This document shows positions 1 through 10,400 of a stretch of 24,714 nucleotides of DNA, piece after piece. Source of the stretch: CBDUQN01 sp965369375. GTDB lineage: Bacteria; Krumholzibacteriota; Krumholzibacteriia; Krumholzibacteriales; Krumholzibacteriaceae. The stretch's first letter is position 1. Every line of letters starts with the position of its first letter. Both the position numbers and the translations under genes were made by a program. Location: the NCBI GenBank assembly GCA_965369375.1, contig CBDUQN010000046.1:1-24714 (forward strand). The letters are read 5' to 3'. A model generated the notes under the pieces. That model worked only from the letters and a program-made list of their open reading frames with translations. It made no database searches and was not told the origin of the DNA.

Positions 1-70
1 CGCTCCCGCCTGCCGGCGCTGCACTCCCTCATGCCGGCTCCGCATCTTATCTGCCGGAGACGAGCGCCTA

Positions 71-1831
71 TTACCGGCCAAAGAGCAATTCCCTCACGTA
101 CCTCGGTGGGGGCGACCCGTGAGCGAGGATATTCTCGTGAAAATCGCTTAAGTCGAAGTTCTTCCCCCAACGATCCTCGGCTTCTTCTCTCAGCGCCAGG
201 ATTTCCATATACCCGACGAAGTAGGTCGAGAGCTGTGTTGAGGTGAGGCACGCTCTGCGCCATTTACCCTTCGCTTCGGACTCCTCCTGGAATCCATCCT
301 CGATCATGAGCTTGAGGGCTTCGTACTCGGTCATGCCGCCGCGGTGGATACCGGCATCGAGGATCGCGTTGATGACTGCCCGCAGGTAGAACTTCTTTCT
401 CTGGAGCCAGAGGCGCGGATCCTGGTTTCTGAATCCCTCCTCGAGCATCATGCGCTCGCTGTATTCGGCCCACCCCTCGACAAACGTTCCGCTCGAGAAT
501 GCCGTCCGAATGAGTGAGGGACACCGGTTGGAATATGCCATCTGGACGTAGTGGCCGGGCATCGCCTCGTGGATCGTGAGAATCCGTATCATCTCGTTGT
601 TGTATTCCCTTAAGAAAGATTCCGTCCGCGTCGCATCCCAATTCTCCGGGATGGGCGATACGACATAGAACGATTTGAGCTCCTTGTCGAGCGGCCCCGG
701 CGACCGGAGCCCGGCAACGGCCACGCCCCGCGAGAACTCGGGAGCCCAAATGATCTCGAGCGGTTCCGCTGGAAGGGGAAGAAGCCCGTTATCTCGCACA
801 AAGGCGAGCGCCTCGTCGTACGCTTCCCTGCACGCAAAGAGAAGACCGTCCGGTGTCGGGTGATCATTGGAGATTTTCGCGAGGACCTCCTTGATGATCT
901 CTTTACGTTCCTCCACACTCTCACCGGTCAGCTCCCGGTTCGGAAAGATCTCGGTGTAGATCCGAGCCGCGAGATCGAACATCTCCATGTGAAGACGCGT
1001 CACCTCGGCATGCGCCTTCGCGACGATCTCCTCCGAAGTCATATCGGACATAAGCGTGAGCGCGAGCTTGCGCCGGTAGAGCTCGTCACCGAGCCTGAAG
1101 TCTCCGCCGGAGCGGTAATAGAGATCTTTTTCGAGGTAGCCCTGGAATCTTCGCAGCGCCTCGAGGGCGGGTCCGAGCGCTTTCTCGAAATCCTGCTGCC
1201 TGCCCGGAACCTGGGCGGCAGCCTTGCTGAGATCCTCTTCGAGAAGCTTGATCACTCCCCTGTTCTGGCTTATCGCCGTCTCGGTATGCACAAGCGGCGG
1301 ATTTCGCAGGTTGCCGATGGCCTGATCGATCACCTCCGGAAAATGACCGATGCGCCGCATCGCTGAATCGAGCCGATCCTCGAGAGGCGCGAAGTCTCTC
1401 GCGAGGAGCAGATGTATCGAATTGCCGAGAAGCCTGATATATACGAGAGGATTGTTCTCCCAGGATTCGATTTCCTTCAAGGAGAAAATCTGCCGCTCTA
1501 TCTCGTTTCGGAGAATATCGGCGTCGATCAGGTTATCGCGAGAGAGCTTTTCGGAATCGAAGCGATCGAGCTTGTCCAGATACCGAATCAATCGCGTAAA
1601 TTCGTTCTCTCTCGCATCGGAACCCATATCATCGATGAGCCCGTCATATGCATGTTCGCCGATCCATGTCGCTTTCACGGGATGTGCTTCGAAGTAATCG
1701 TCGAGGAATGCCTCCGATAGCTTTTCGAACTCCCTGTCCTCCGCACTTTTTCTGCTGCAGCCGAAAGAGACCGCCAAACAGCAGAGAGAGAGCAGCAGGA
1801 CAGTTGAACGGAAAATCCTGTACATGGTCAT
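71..1831 (-). CDS. DUF885 family zinc-peptidase-like lipoprotein
   Basis: Predicted exported metallopeptidase-like protein of the DUF885 family (586 aa from the chosen start). Seen: an N-terminal hydrophobic segment (about residues 9-23) ending in Cys25, so probably a lipoprotein, although the lipobox is imperfect (SFGC). HEAMPGH at residues 421-427 matches the family's HExxPGH metal-binding motif, and an EGWAEY motif follows with Glu452 as the likely third ligand. The substrate is unknown. The open frame extends to a TTG at 1870, but ATG 1831 is preferred: it has GGGAGG 6 nt upstream and places the signal peptide at the N-terminus. A second ATG (1825) is two codons later. It lies downstream of nfnB on the same strand, with about 220 bp between them including a tandem repeat. 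Family call is firm; role is inferred. Confidence 0.88.
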   Translation of the reverse strand: MTMYRIFRSTVLLLSLCCLAVSFGCSRKSAEDREFEKLSEAFLDDYFEAHPVKATWIGEHAYDGLIDDMGSDARENEFTRLIRYLDKLDRFDSEKLSRDNLIDADILRNEIERQIFSLKEIESWENNPLVYIRLLGNSIHLLLARDFAPLEDRLDSAMRRIGHFPEVIDQAIGNLRNPPLVHTETAISQNRGVIKLLEEDLSKAAAQVPGRQQDFEKALGPALEALRRFQGYLEKDLYYRSGGDFRLGDELYRRKLALTLMSDMTSEEIVAKAHAEVTRLHMEMFDLAARIYTEIFPNRELTGESVEERKEIIKEVLAKISNDHPTPDGLLFACREAYDEALAFVRDNGLLPLPAEPLEIIWAPEFSRGVAVAGLRSPGPLDKELKSFYVVSPIPENWDATRTESFLREYNNEMIRILTIHEAMPGHYVQMAYSNRCPSLIRTAFSSGTFVEGWAEYSERMMLEEGFRNQDPRLWLQRKKFYLRAVINAILDAGIHRGGMTEYEALKLMIEDGFQEESEAKGKWRRACLTSTQLSTYFVGYMEILALREEAEDRWGKNFDLSDFHENILAHGSPPPRYVRELLFGR

Positions 1832-1870
1832 ATCATACCTCCCGACTCGAAAATCTGAATCCGGATGCAA

Positions 1871-1930
1871 TTTCTCCGCTTAGTTCTCCTTTTCTCCGCT
1901 TAGTTCTCCTTTTCTCCGCTTAGTTCTCCT
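1871..1930. repeat. Exact 3 x 20 bp tandem repeat upstream of the DUF885 gene
   Basis: The 20 bp unit TTTCTCCGCTTAGTTCTCCT occurs three times head to tail with no mismatch (1871-1890, 1891-1910, 1911-1930). Read on the minus strand, towards the lipoprotein gene, each unit contains AGGAG and GGAG, which are SD-like purine tracts. The array ends 40 bp before the chosen ATG and directly abuts the alternative TTG start at 1870. There are no spacers, so it is not a CRISPR array. Confidence 0.95.
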
Positions 1931-2054
1931 TTCATGCAATGAGCCCCGACAGTCCGAAAGCCGGATACATTTTTCCCGTGTACGTGTTCAGGTATCCAGA
2001 CAGGTTTCATTGTTGCGATTGGTTACACTCCGCCGGTCACTGACGAACGAGCGC

Positions 2055-3491
2055 CTACCACACTCCCGTCTCGAGATATTCGTTTATCGCCACGGCGGCC
2101 ATACGGCCCTGCCCCATCGCGAGAATAACCGTAGCGGCGCCGAGAACGATGTCTCCGCCCGCGAAAACGCCCTTCTTGCTCGTCTTCATCGTTTCGGCAT
2201 CGGCGACGATATTTCCCCACCTGTTTGTTTCGAGATCGGGCGTCGTATCGGGGACGAGCGGGTTGGAGGCGTTGCCTATCGCAACGATCGCCGCATCGAC
2301 CTCGATCTTGAACTCGCTTCCTTTTATCGGAACGGGGCGCCGCCTTCCGGACTCATCGGGCTCGCCGAGCTCCATCTTGATGCATTCGACTTCTTTGATC
2401 CATCCGTTCTCGTCACCTATGAAACGTGTGGGATTCTGAAGGAGACAGAGCTGAACGCCCTCCTCCTCCGCATGCTCGATCTCCTCGATTCTGGCCGGCA
2501 TTTCAACACGGGATCGCCGGTAGACGAGGTATACGTTATCGGCGCCTAGACGAAGCGCCGTTCTCGCCGAATCCATCGCGACGTTTCCACCGCCGAACAC
2601 GGCGACATTCTTCACTCTCGCGATCGGCGTGTCCGTTTCGGGAAAAGAGTATGCCTGCATGAGGTTCGCCCGCGTCAGGTACTCGTTCGCGGAATAGACA
2701 CCATTGAGATTTTCGCCCGGAATTCGCATGAAGAGCGGCAAGCCGGCGCCGGTGCCGACAAAGACCGCATCGTACCCCTCCTCGAAGAGCTCGTCGAGCG
2801 TGTAGATCTTGCCGATCACCATATTATACTTTACTTCCACCCCCATCTTCTGGAGATTCTCCACCTCACGCATCACGATTCTATTGGGCAAACGAAACTC
2901 GGGAATGCCGTAAATCAGCACCCCACCCGGTTTGTGGAGGGCCTCGAAGATCGTTACATCGTGTCCCTCCTTGCGAACATCGGCGGCAACGGTGAGGCCG
3001 GCGGGTCCGGAACCGACGATCGCGATTCTCTTGCCCGTTGCCGGTTTGATCTCCGGCATCTCGACCTCGCCCTGCTCGAGCTCCCAGTCCGCTGCAAATC
3101 GCTCTAGCTTGCCTATCTGAACCGCCTTCTCCACCGATTTGAGACTTTTGCCTACGATGCAGACCAGCTGACACTGCTCCTCCTGCGGGCATACCCGTCC
3201 ACACACAGCAGGCAGGACATTGGTTTCCTTGATCTTGTTGATCGCCTCACGGTACTGCCCATCGATAATAAACTGGATAAATGCCGGGATATCTATCTCG
3301 ACCGGACAACCCTTGATGCATGGTGCGTTCTTGCACTGCAGGCACCTCATCGCCTCTGTCTTGGCTTGTTCCTCGTCGTACCCGTACGGCACCTCGTTGA
3401 CATTTTGAATCCGCTCCTTCGGATCCTGCTCGAGCATCTTCTGGGCTGGGATCTTGAGCCTTTCTTTCGGCTTTAATTTTTTCTCTTCCAT
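2055..3491 (-). CDS. nfnB: NfnB/GltD-like subunit of NADH-dependent ferredoxin:NADP+ oxidoreductase
   Basis: Large subunit of the NfnAB electron-bifurcating transhydrogenase, which couples reduced ferredoxin and NADH oxidation to NADP+ reduction in the cytoplasm. Seen in the 478 aa: two N-terminal cysteine clusters for [4Fe-4S] centres (C50, C53, C58, C62 and C97, C101, C107, C111); an FAD Rossmann motif IVGSGPAGLT near 158-167; an NADPH motif FGGGNVAMDSA near 299-309; and a C-terminal GVFAGGDIV flavoprotein motif. The fold is shared with the GltD small subunit of glutamate synthase. The Nfn call rests on the partner gene nfnA 46 bp upstream and the absence of a GltB large subunit here. ATG start with AGGAG very close to it and AAGGG slightly further away. 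A sulfide dehydrogenase (SudA) reading is possible, since the families are homologous. Confidence 0.88.
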   Translation of the reverse strand: MEEKKLKPKERLKIPAQKMLEQDPKERIQNVNEVPYGYDEEQAKTEAMRCLQCKNAPCIKGCPVEIDIPAFIQFIIDGQYREAINKIKETNVLPAVCGRVCPQEEQCQLVCIVGKSLKSVEKAVQIGKLERFAADWELEQGEVEMPEIKPATGKRIAIVGSGPAGLTVAADVRKEGHDVTIFEALHKPGGVLIYGIPEFRLPNRIVMREVENLQKMGVEVKYNMVIGKIYTLDELFEEGYDAVFVGTGAGLPLFMRIPGENLNGVYSANEYLTRANLMQAYSFPETDTPIARVKNVAVFGGGNVAMDSARTALRLGADNVYLVYRRSRVEMPARIEEIEHAEEEGVQLCLLQNPTRFIGDENGWIKEVECIKMELGEPDESGRRRPVPIKGSEFKIEVDAAIVAIGNASNPLVPDTTPDLETNRWGNIVADAETMKTSKKGVFAGGDIVLGAATVILAMGQGRMAAVAINEYLETGVW

Positions 3492-3537
3492 GACTCCTGG
3501 CCCTTAATGAGGCCGCTACCTCCTTGATCGCGCTACA

Positions 3538-4362
3538 TCAGTCGGTACTTGCTTTCTCCATCGATTCCTTCTCGTGCACCTCGTACATCCTGAGGCGCTT
3601 CATCATTTCGTCGAAATCGACCTTGTGGCCGTCGAATTCGGGACCGTCGACACAGACGAATTTGATCTCTTCCCCAACCGTGACCCGGCACGCCCCGCAC
3701 ATACCCGTTCCGTCCACCATGATTGTGTTGAGGCTGACCAGTGTCGGAATATCGTACTTCTTTGTAAGCAGGCTCACGAATTTCATCATAACAGGCGGGC
3801 CGATGGCGACGACGAGGTCGATCTTGAGTCCCTCGTCGATCATTTTCTGCAGCGCATCGGTAACGAGTCCCTTCATGCCGTACGACCCGTCATCCGTCGT
3901 AATGATGACCCGGTCGCTCGTCGCCCGCATCTTCTCCTCCATGATAACGAGATCCTTCGTCCGTCCGCCGAGTATCGATATCACCTGATTCCCCGCAGCC
4001 CGCAAGGCCTGGGCTATCGGGTGCGCCGGCGCTATGCCGATGCCGCCGCCCACGATGACGACGGTACCATAGAGCTCTATATGGGTCGGACGCCCGAGCG
4101 GGCCGACAAGATCGCACAATGAGTCACCGGCTTCGAGACCGGAGAGCTCCTTGGTCGTTTTTCCCACGATCTGGACGACAAGCTCGATCCATCCCGCCTC
4201 TGCGCTCGCATCGGCGATCGTCAGCGGTATCCGTTCGCCGGCGTCGCAGGTCCTCAAGATAATAAACTGCCCCGCTTTTCTTTTTCTTGCAATTTCGGGA
4301 GCCTCGACCTTCATACGAAACACCTGGGGAGCAATAAACTCCTTTTTGAGTATCTTATTCAT
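3538..4362 (-). CDS. nfnA: NfnA, PyrK-like FAD/[2Fe-2S] subunit of ferredoxin:NADP+ oxidoreductase
   Basis: Small subunit that accepts NADH and passes electrons to NfnB. Seen in 274 aa: an FAD-binding GERIPLT motif (42-48), an NAD-binding VIVGGGIGIAP motif (102-112) and a C-terminal iron-sulfur motif with C222, C225 and C237 preceded by DGTG (Asp217), followed by the family-typical CVDGPEFDGH. Only three cysteines are in the cluster motif; an aspartate fourth ligand is my recollection for the NfnA family. The frame is open upstream to 4479, but the extra 39 residues look unlike the family. ATG 4362 gives the expected N-terminus (MNKILKKEF) and has GGAAGG just upstream. First gene of the nfnA-nfnB operon; a promoter candidate lies 130-160 bp upstream. 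Confidence 0.88.
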   Translation of the reverse strand: MNKILKKEFIAPQVFRMKVEAPEIARKRKAGQFIILRTCDAGERIPLTIADASAEAGWIELVVQIVGKTTKELSGLEAGDSLCDLVGPLGRPTHIELYGTVVIVGGGIGIAPAHPIAQALRAAGNQVISILGGRTKDLVIMEEKMRATSDRVIITTDDGSYGMKGLVTDALQKMIDEGLKIDLVVAIGPPVMMKFVSLLTKKYDIPTLVSLNTIMVDGTGMCGACRVTVGEEIKFVCVDGPEFDGHKVDFDEMMKRLRMYEVHEKESMEKASTD

Positions 4363-4493
4363 GACCTTCCACGTTTGTAGGTTGAAGTTATTTGATTGCA
4401 GCGTGTTATTAATCCAGCGACCGGCGCTGCTCCGGGGCAAGCAAACAATGGCCCCGTACGACGATTTAAGATATTTCATAAAAACTCATATAT

Positions 4494-4522
4494 TTAACAT
4501 TTTGCAGACTGGAGCAGGTCAA
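4494..4522 (-). promoter_or_regulatory. Candidate sigma70-like promoter for nfnAB
   Basis: On the minus strand TTGACC (4522-4517) is followed after 17 bp by TGTTAA (4499-4494). The -35 is good and the -10 is weak. It lies in the AT-rich gap between nfnA and the divergent kinase gene and would give a leader of about 125 nt. Confidence 0.35.
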
Positions 4523-4574
4523 ATCAAGTAAAATCTACCGATGCTCCAATCGGGGGGGTCCGCATTGATAAAAG

Positions 4575-4609
4575 ATTTACTTGATATTCAATCAGATAAT
4601 ATACAATAA
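4575..4609 (+). promoter_or_regulatory. Candidate promoter for the PAS hybrid kinase
   Basis: The stretch just upstream of the kinase ATG is AT-rich and contains TTTACT, TTGATA and the -10-like hexamers TATACA and TACAAT. No pair has ideal spacing (TTTACT to TATACA is 18 bp; TTGATA to TACAAT is 15 bp). It would leave a 5' leader of about 40 nt. Confidence 0.3.
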
Positions 4610-4649
4610 CGTATTAGAGCATATCAGACTGTGCCGAAAGGAATATGCA

Positions 4650-7430
4650 ATGAAGCCCGACAGCGAAGTGCGCAAGGAACTCGAGAAAGAAGTGGCTCGG
4701 CTGCGCGAGCGCCTCAGAGAACTCGAAAAGCTCGATTCGCAGCGGAATCTCGCCGAAAAGGCGCTCTGGGAGAGCGAGGAACGGTACCGTTCATTCGTGC
4801 AGGACTTCCAGGGAATCGCCTTCAGGGGCTCCTTCGACTGGAAACCGATATTCTTCCACGGTGCCGTAGAAAAGATCACCGGGCATGAACCCGACGAGTT
4901 CACCGATGGCGATCTCACCTGGAGCATGCTCATAGATCCCGATGACCTTGCCGCCATAGAGGCAACCTCTCATGATATCCGTTCGACCCCGAACTTCAGT
5001 CTCGAACGGGAATACCGTATACGCCGCAAGGACGGCCACATCCGGTGGGTTCACGAGGTGATCCATAATATCAGCGATGAAGACGGCGTACCTTTCCAGG
5101 TTCAGGGTGCTATCTATGACATCACGGAGCGCAAGAAGACCGAGAAAATCCTCCGCGAATCGGAGGAGATGTACAAAACGCTCGTTCAGACATCTCCCGA
5201 AGCGGTAACGGTCACCGACATCGAGGGAAATATCACGTATGTATCCCCGAATACACTCGAGCTGCATGGATTCGATTCACAGGACGAACTGCTCGGAAAG
5301 AACGCGTTTATACTCATTGCGCCTGAGGAGCACGAGCGCGCCGCAGAGAATCTCAAGAATACCCTCACGGAAGGCACGGTGCGGAATATCGTCTACACAC
5401 TCCTGCGTAAAGACGGCTCCCGCTTTATCGGAGAACTGAACGCAACGCTTATACGCGACATACAGGGAAATCCCAAGGGATTCATCGCGACACTCAGAGA
5501 CATCACGAAGCGAAAAGAGGAGGAGCGGCTCCTGCAGGAATCGGAGGAAAAGTATCGAACGCTCGTCGAGCAATCCCATCAGGGCCTGGTGATACTTCAG
5601 GGCGAAAATATCGTTTTCATGAACAACACGTTCGCCGAAACACTTGGATACTCGGTCGATGAAATGCTCAAATGGTCGCAGGAAGAAATGTTCGGGAAGC
5701 TGCATCCGGAAGACCGCCTGAAGGTATCTCGGCGTCTTCGGGATCGCATGCAGGGCAAAACGGTGCCCGAGAGATATGAGTTACGCGCATTCCGCAGCGA
5801 CGGAGAACAACTCTGGATCGAAATCTCCTCATCCGTCATAGAATACCGGGGAAAACCGGCGATCCAGGCGACCCTGCTCGATATTACCGAGCGAAGGAGA
5901 GCAGAAGCGGCGCTCCGTGAGTCGGAGGAAAAATTCAGGATGCTAGCGGAGAAATCGCCGAACATGATTTTTATCAACAAGGGCGGGCGGATCGTCTACG
6001 TCAACGAAAAATGCGTAGATGTCATAGGGTATGCGAAAGAAGAGTTTTACTCCCCCGAATTCAACTTCCTCACCATAATCGCTCCCGAGCACCTCGATCT
6101 TGTTAAATCGAGTTTCAAACTACACTCGCAGGGCAAGGACATCGATCCATACGAGTACTCGCTTGTCAACAAAGATGGAAAACGTCTCGAGACGATAATC
6201 AGCACAAAACTGATCAACTATGACGGGGAACAGGCGATCCTCGGAATCATAACAGACATAACGGAACGAAAATTACTCGAGGAGCAGCTGCATCACTCCC
6301 AGAAACTGGAAGCTATCGGGATGATGGCCGGCGGCATCGCGCATGATTTCAACAATCTCCTGATAGCCATTATGGGTTACAGCGATCTTGTTCTCACAAG
6401 CCTCGGTGACGATAATCCCCTGAGCAAAGATGTGCTCGAGATTCGCAGAGCCGCCGACAAGGCAGCCTCACTCACAAAACAGCTCCTCGTGCTCGGACGG
6501 AAGCAGGTACTCCAGAAGAGAGTGATCAATCTCAATTCGGTGATCTCGAATATGCAAGAGATGATCGGCCGGCTCATAGGAGTGAATGCTAACCTCGAGG
6601 TAGATCTCGAACCTTCACTCCACTTCGTGGAAATAGACCCGAGCCAGTTCGAGCTCGTTGTCATCAACCTCGTCATCAATGCCCGTGACGCGATGCCCGA
6701 CGGCGGCCTGCTGTCGATACGGACCGAGAACCGCAATCCGGATGAACGAGCGTGCGAGACGATCCCCTGCGACCGTCGCGGTGAATTCGTCTGTCTGACC
6801 GTGAGCGATAACGGCACAGGTATGGATAAAGAAACACTCGAACATATCTACGAGCCTTTCTTCAGCACAAAGGGAACGGGCCAGGGAACCGGCCTGGGAC
6901 TCGCGACCGTTCACAGCAGCGTCAAGCAGCACAACGGCTGCATCCATGTGGAGAGTGCACCGGGGAAGGGCACCACATTCGAGATTTATTTTCCGGCTAG
7001 TCCCGAGACTCCCGATGAAAACTACGAAAAAGATGTCTCGATCAAGGAGCTGGAGGGAAACGGTGAACGTATCCTTCTTATCGAGGATGAAGAGAGAGTC
7101 AGGGTGTTTTCCGCAAGAATGCTTTCCGAACACGGCTATGTGGTTACCGAGGCGATGAATGCGGAGGAGGGAATAGAGATATTCAATCGTGAAGGAGGCA
7201 ACTTTCACCTCGTATTCAGTGATGTCGTGCTGCCGGGCAAGACGGGCCTGAAGCTCGCCGAGGAGCTCAAAAAAGGAAGCCCCGACCTCAAAATACTCCT
7301 GAGCAGCGGCTACACCGAACAGCAATCCCGGCTCGCTTTGGCCAAGGAAAAGAATTTCCGTTTCATCCAGAAACCGTACTCGCGGATTGAACTGCTGAGA
7401 ATCATCAAAGAGATGGTACAGGCGGATTAA
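4650..7430 (+). CDS. Multi-PAS hybrid sensor histidine kinase with C-terminal receiver
   Basis: Cytoplasmic hybrid two-component kinase, 926 aa, with no membrane segment. Order seen: N-terminal charged coiled coil (about 1-45); four PAS/PAC modules (about 45-161, 174-288, 301-416, 427-540), each ending in a DITERK- or DITKRK-type PAC tail; an H-box with AHDFNN, phospho-acceptor His565 (the HDFNN class); HATPase_c with NLVINARDAMPDGG, DNGTGMD and a GTGLGLATV G-box; and a receiver domain with IEDEE, Asp858 in FSDVVLPG and Lys908 in FIQKPY. The ligand is unknown, but repeated PAS modules suggest redox, haem, flavin or small-molecule sensing. The frame extends to TTG 4581, but ATG 4650 has AAAGGA 7 nt upstream. 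No separate response regulator is adjacent. Its stop TAA overlaps the stop of convergent dnaE2. Confidence 0.93.
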   Translation: MKPDSEVRKELEKEVARLRERLRELEKLDSQRNLAEKALWESEERYRSFVQDFQGIAFRGSFDWKPIFFHGAVEKITGHEPDEFTDGDLTWSMLIDPDDLAAIEATSHDIRSTPNFSLEREYRIRRKDGHIRWVHEVIHNISDEDGVPFQVQGAIYDITERKKTEKILRESEEMYKTLVQTSPEAVTVTDIEGNITYVSPNTLELHGFDSQDELLGKNAFILIAPEEHERAAENLKNTLTEGTVRNIVYTLLRKDGSRFIGELNATLIRDIQGNPKGFIATLRDITKRKEEERLLQESEEKYRTLVEQSHQGLVILQGENIVFMNNTFAETLGYSVDEMLKWSQEEMFGKLHPEDRLKVSRRLRDRMQGKTVPERYELRAFRSDGEQLWIEISSSVIEYRGKPAIQATLLDITERRRAEAALRESEEKFRMLAEKSPNMIFINKGGRIVYVNEKCVDVIGYAKEEFYSPEFNFLTIIAPEHLDLVKSSFKLHSQGKDIDPYEYSLVNKDGKRLETIISTKLINYDGEQAILGIITDITERKLLEEQLHHSQKLEAIGMMAGGIAHDFNNLLIAIMGYSDLVLTSLGDDNPLSKDVLEIRRAADKAASLTKQLLVLGRKQVLQKRVINLNSVISNMQEMIGRLIGVNANLEVDLEPSLHFVEIDPSQFELVVINLVINARDAMPDGGLLSIRTENRNPDERACETIPCDRRGEFVCLTVSDNGTGMDKETLEHIYEPFFSTKGTGQGTGLGLATVHSSVKQHNGCIHVESAPGKGTTFEIYFPASPETPDENYEKDVSIKELEGNGERILLIEDEERVRVFSARMLSEHGYVVTEAMNAEEGIEIFNREGGNFHLVFSDVVLPGKTGLKLAEELKKGSPDLKILLSSGYTEQQSRLALAKEKNFRFIQKPYSRIELLRIIKEMVQAD

Positions 7431-10400
7431 ACGAGGTGCACCTCCTCGGCAACAAGGCTCTCCACGCCGAGCTCGCTCTCCACCCTTCCCCGTACGAGAA
7501 ACGGCCCCTTCCCCCGCACGAGCTCCCTCGCCGAGCGGCGAAAGGCCTTCGGGAAAAAAGTCGCTTCGAAACGCCCCCATCGGTCGGAAAAGGTAACGAA
7601 GACCATTTCCTCCATCTTGTCCATTGTGCGTGCGGACTTGACCGTCACCTTCCATCCCACGAGCTCCACTCTCTGCCCGATACGCCGCACGAGATCGACT
7701 GAACGGGTGAGACGTTTCTCGGCGGCGAGCGCTTCGAGTCTCCGACCGAACATGGCGAGCGGATGCGCACTCACGGCGAGCCCGAGCACCTCGCGTTCGA
7801 GGGCCACCCGTCCGGAGAGATCGCGCTCCGGTATCCGCGGGATCTTCCGCACGAGACCGTCCACACCCCCCGACCAGTTCCCACCGGAGCCCCTGCTCCC
7901 CTCGGGCCTCAGCAGCCGGAGCTCCCAGAGGAGCTCCGCGCGCGAACGCCCGAGAGAGGCAAACGCACCGCTTCGCACGAGCGCCCCCACCTCGTCCTTC
8001 GAGGCCGGGACCTTCCCGAGAAAACACCTGAGGGAACGGTACGGCCGCGCCTCCACGATACGCTCGGCCGTCGTTGTGGCAAGCCCCTTTACCTGCATGA
8101 GCCCGATCCGAAGGCGCCCCCCGCAACCGAAGTGCCGCAACCCACTCTCGTTCACACAGGGGGGCAGTATCTCGAGCCCCATCCTGCGCGCCTCCTCGAG
8201 GTACTCCTCCTGCGAGTAGTACCCTCCGCCGTTGGAGAGCACCGCCGCCATGAACTCCGCCGGATAGTGCGCTCTCCAGTAAAGGCTCTCGAACGATTCG
8301 AGGGCGAAGGAAGCGGAATGGGCCTTGCAGAAGGCGTACCCCGCAAACGATGCGATCTGGCGGAATATCTCTTTCGCCGTCTCCTCGGATACGCCCCGCT
8401 CGCGGGCGCCCCGCATGAATGAGTCGCGGTAGAGGGCAATCGTCTCCTCGTCCTTGTTCTTATACGACATGCAACGCCTGAGCCCGTCCGCCTCGGCGTA
8501 GCTCATGCCGCCGACCGCCACCGCGATCCGTATGACCTGCTCCTGGTATATGAGGCACCCGTACGTGTCCTCGAGCACCTCCGCCACGGCGGTATGCATC
8601 GCCTGGGTGGCCTCGAGGCCGAGGTGCCGGCGAAGGTACCGCTGCTTTCCGCCGTAGCTCGACACGCCGGGACGTATGATCGACGAGAGGGCCGTAAGGA
8701 CTTCGAAGTCATCGCAGCGCGCCTGTCTGATGAGTTGAATCATTCCGGGCGATTCGATGTAAAAGCACCCTTCGGTGCGTCCCTCACGGAGCATCCGCTT
8801 CGTGGCGGGATCGCCGAGGTAATCGATCCGCTCGGGATGAAGCGGTCTCCCCTCGTTCAGTTCCGCCATCGCCGATGCCTCCTGTATCACGGCGAGGCCC
8901 TTCTGAGCGATGATGTCGATCTTTACCAGGCCCGCCGCCTCGACCTCGTGCATCGACCACTGCGTGATCTCGTACCCCTTGTCCCCGCGCTGCAGCGGAA
9001 TGAGATCCGTAATAGGTGTGGGCATGATGACAAGACCGCACGGATGCGTCGCCATGTGTCTCGGGAAGCCGCCGATCCGCACGGCGAGTGGAAGCAACGT
9101 ACGAAACGGCTCCCGGTCGAGCGGGATGTCGGCGGCGGCCGGCGAGGTCGCGCACATCTCCGCGAGGTGCCCGGGTAGCGCGAAGAAAGGAATGCGCTTG
9201 ATAACAGGGGCGACTTCGCTCTCGGGAAGTCCGAGCGCCTTCGCTGTCTCGCGGAGCGCTCCGCGCGCGCGAAAGGTCGAGTAGGTACCGATCATCGCCA
9301 CCCGTTCACGGCCGTAGCGGCGGAAGATGTAGCGCAGGACCTCCTCGCGGTCGTCCGTGGCGAAATCGATATCGAAGTCGGGAAGCTGCTCCCGCTCGGG
9401 ATTGAGAAAACGTTCGAAGAAGAGGTTGTGCCTGAGCGGATTCACATGCGTGATGCCGAGGGCGTACGAGAGAATGCTGTTGCCGGCGGAGCCCCGTCCG
9501 AGCGAGCGCAGACCGCGGCTGCGCGCAAAGCGGACGATGTCCCAGCAGATGAGGAAATAACCGGCGAGACCCTTGCCGTTCACGACGGAAAGCTCGTATT
9601 CGAGCTTCTCACGCGCCCGCCGCCACTCGTCCGCATCGGCGCCGGATGACCGGTGGGCCGACGTCAGCTCGTAACGTTCACGCAGGCCCTTCACGGCGAG
9701 CCGCCCGAGCATCGGCGCCGGCGCCTCACCGGGCGGAAGCGCAAATTGCGGAAGCTTCGATGAGCGGAGCCCGAGCTCGACGGCGCAGTCGCCGGCGATG
9801 GCGCACGCCTCATCGAACGACGCCGGGTCATCACCGAATGTCCGCTCCACGTCGAGCGGTGAGTGAAAGAAGGCGCACGGCGGAGCCGCCGCGTCACGGG
9901 GGAGCGTCCCGACGGTCGTGCGGGTGCGCATCGCGGTGAGCACCTTGTGAATGAAGTGTTCCTTTGGATCGATGAAAAAGACCGCTCCCGCCGCGACGGT
10001 GCGTACGCCCAGGCGCGAGGCGATCACCCTGAGCCGCCAGCGCCGCTCGGTCCACACCCGCCCCGGAGCGACGGGGAGCGCCACGCGGAGGTGGTCCCGG
10101 CCGCGTAAGCGCCGCAGCACACGCTCATCATCGGCGAGCACGTAGACATCGTCCGATATTCCCGTGAGAGCCGTGACAAGCGAAAAGTCATCGTCGAGAC
10201 ACCGGGCCGTTACGAGCCGGCAGAGCTCGCCGTAGCCATCCCCGTTGCGGGCGAGGAACGTAACACGCGCTTCCCCATCCGGCGGGCCGGCCGCAACCTT
10301 CTCCCACGGGCCGGTGAGCTCGACGCCGTATACCGGCTTAATACCCGCCTCCGCACACGCCTGCTGAAAGGGTACGACGGCAAAGAGCCCGTCTGTGTCG

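Noticed and set aside
1871..1930. CRISPR array
   Set aside because: Units are contiguous with no spacers, and no cas genes are present. The same holds for 22908-23049.
2055..3491. Glutamate synthase small subunit GltD
   Set aside because: No GltB large subunit is adjacent, while a PyrK-like NfnA partner is directly upstream, so NfnB is the better call.
6615..8126. 503-codon minus frame crossing the end of the kinase and dnaE2
   Set aside because: Spans two well-supported genes in other frames and has no domain features.
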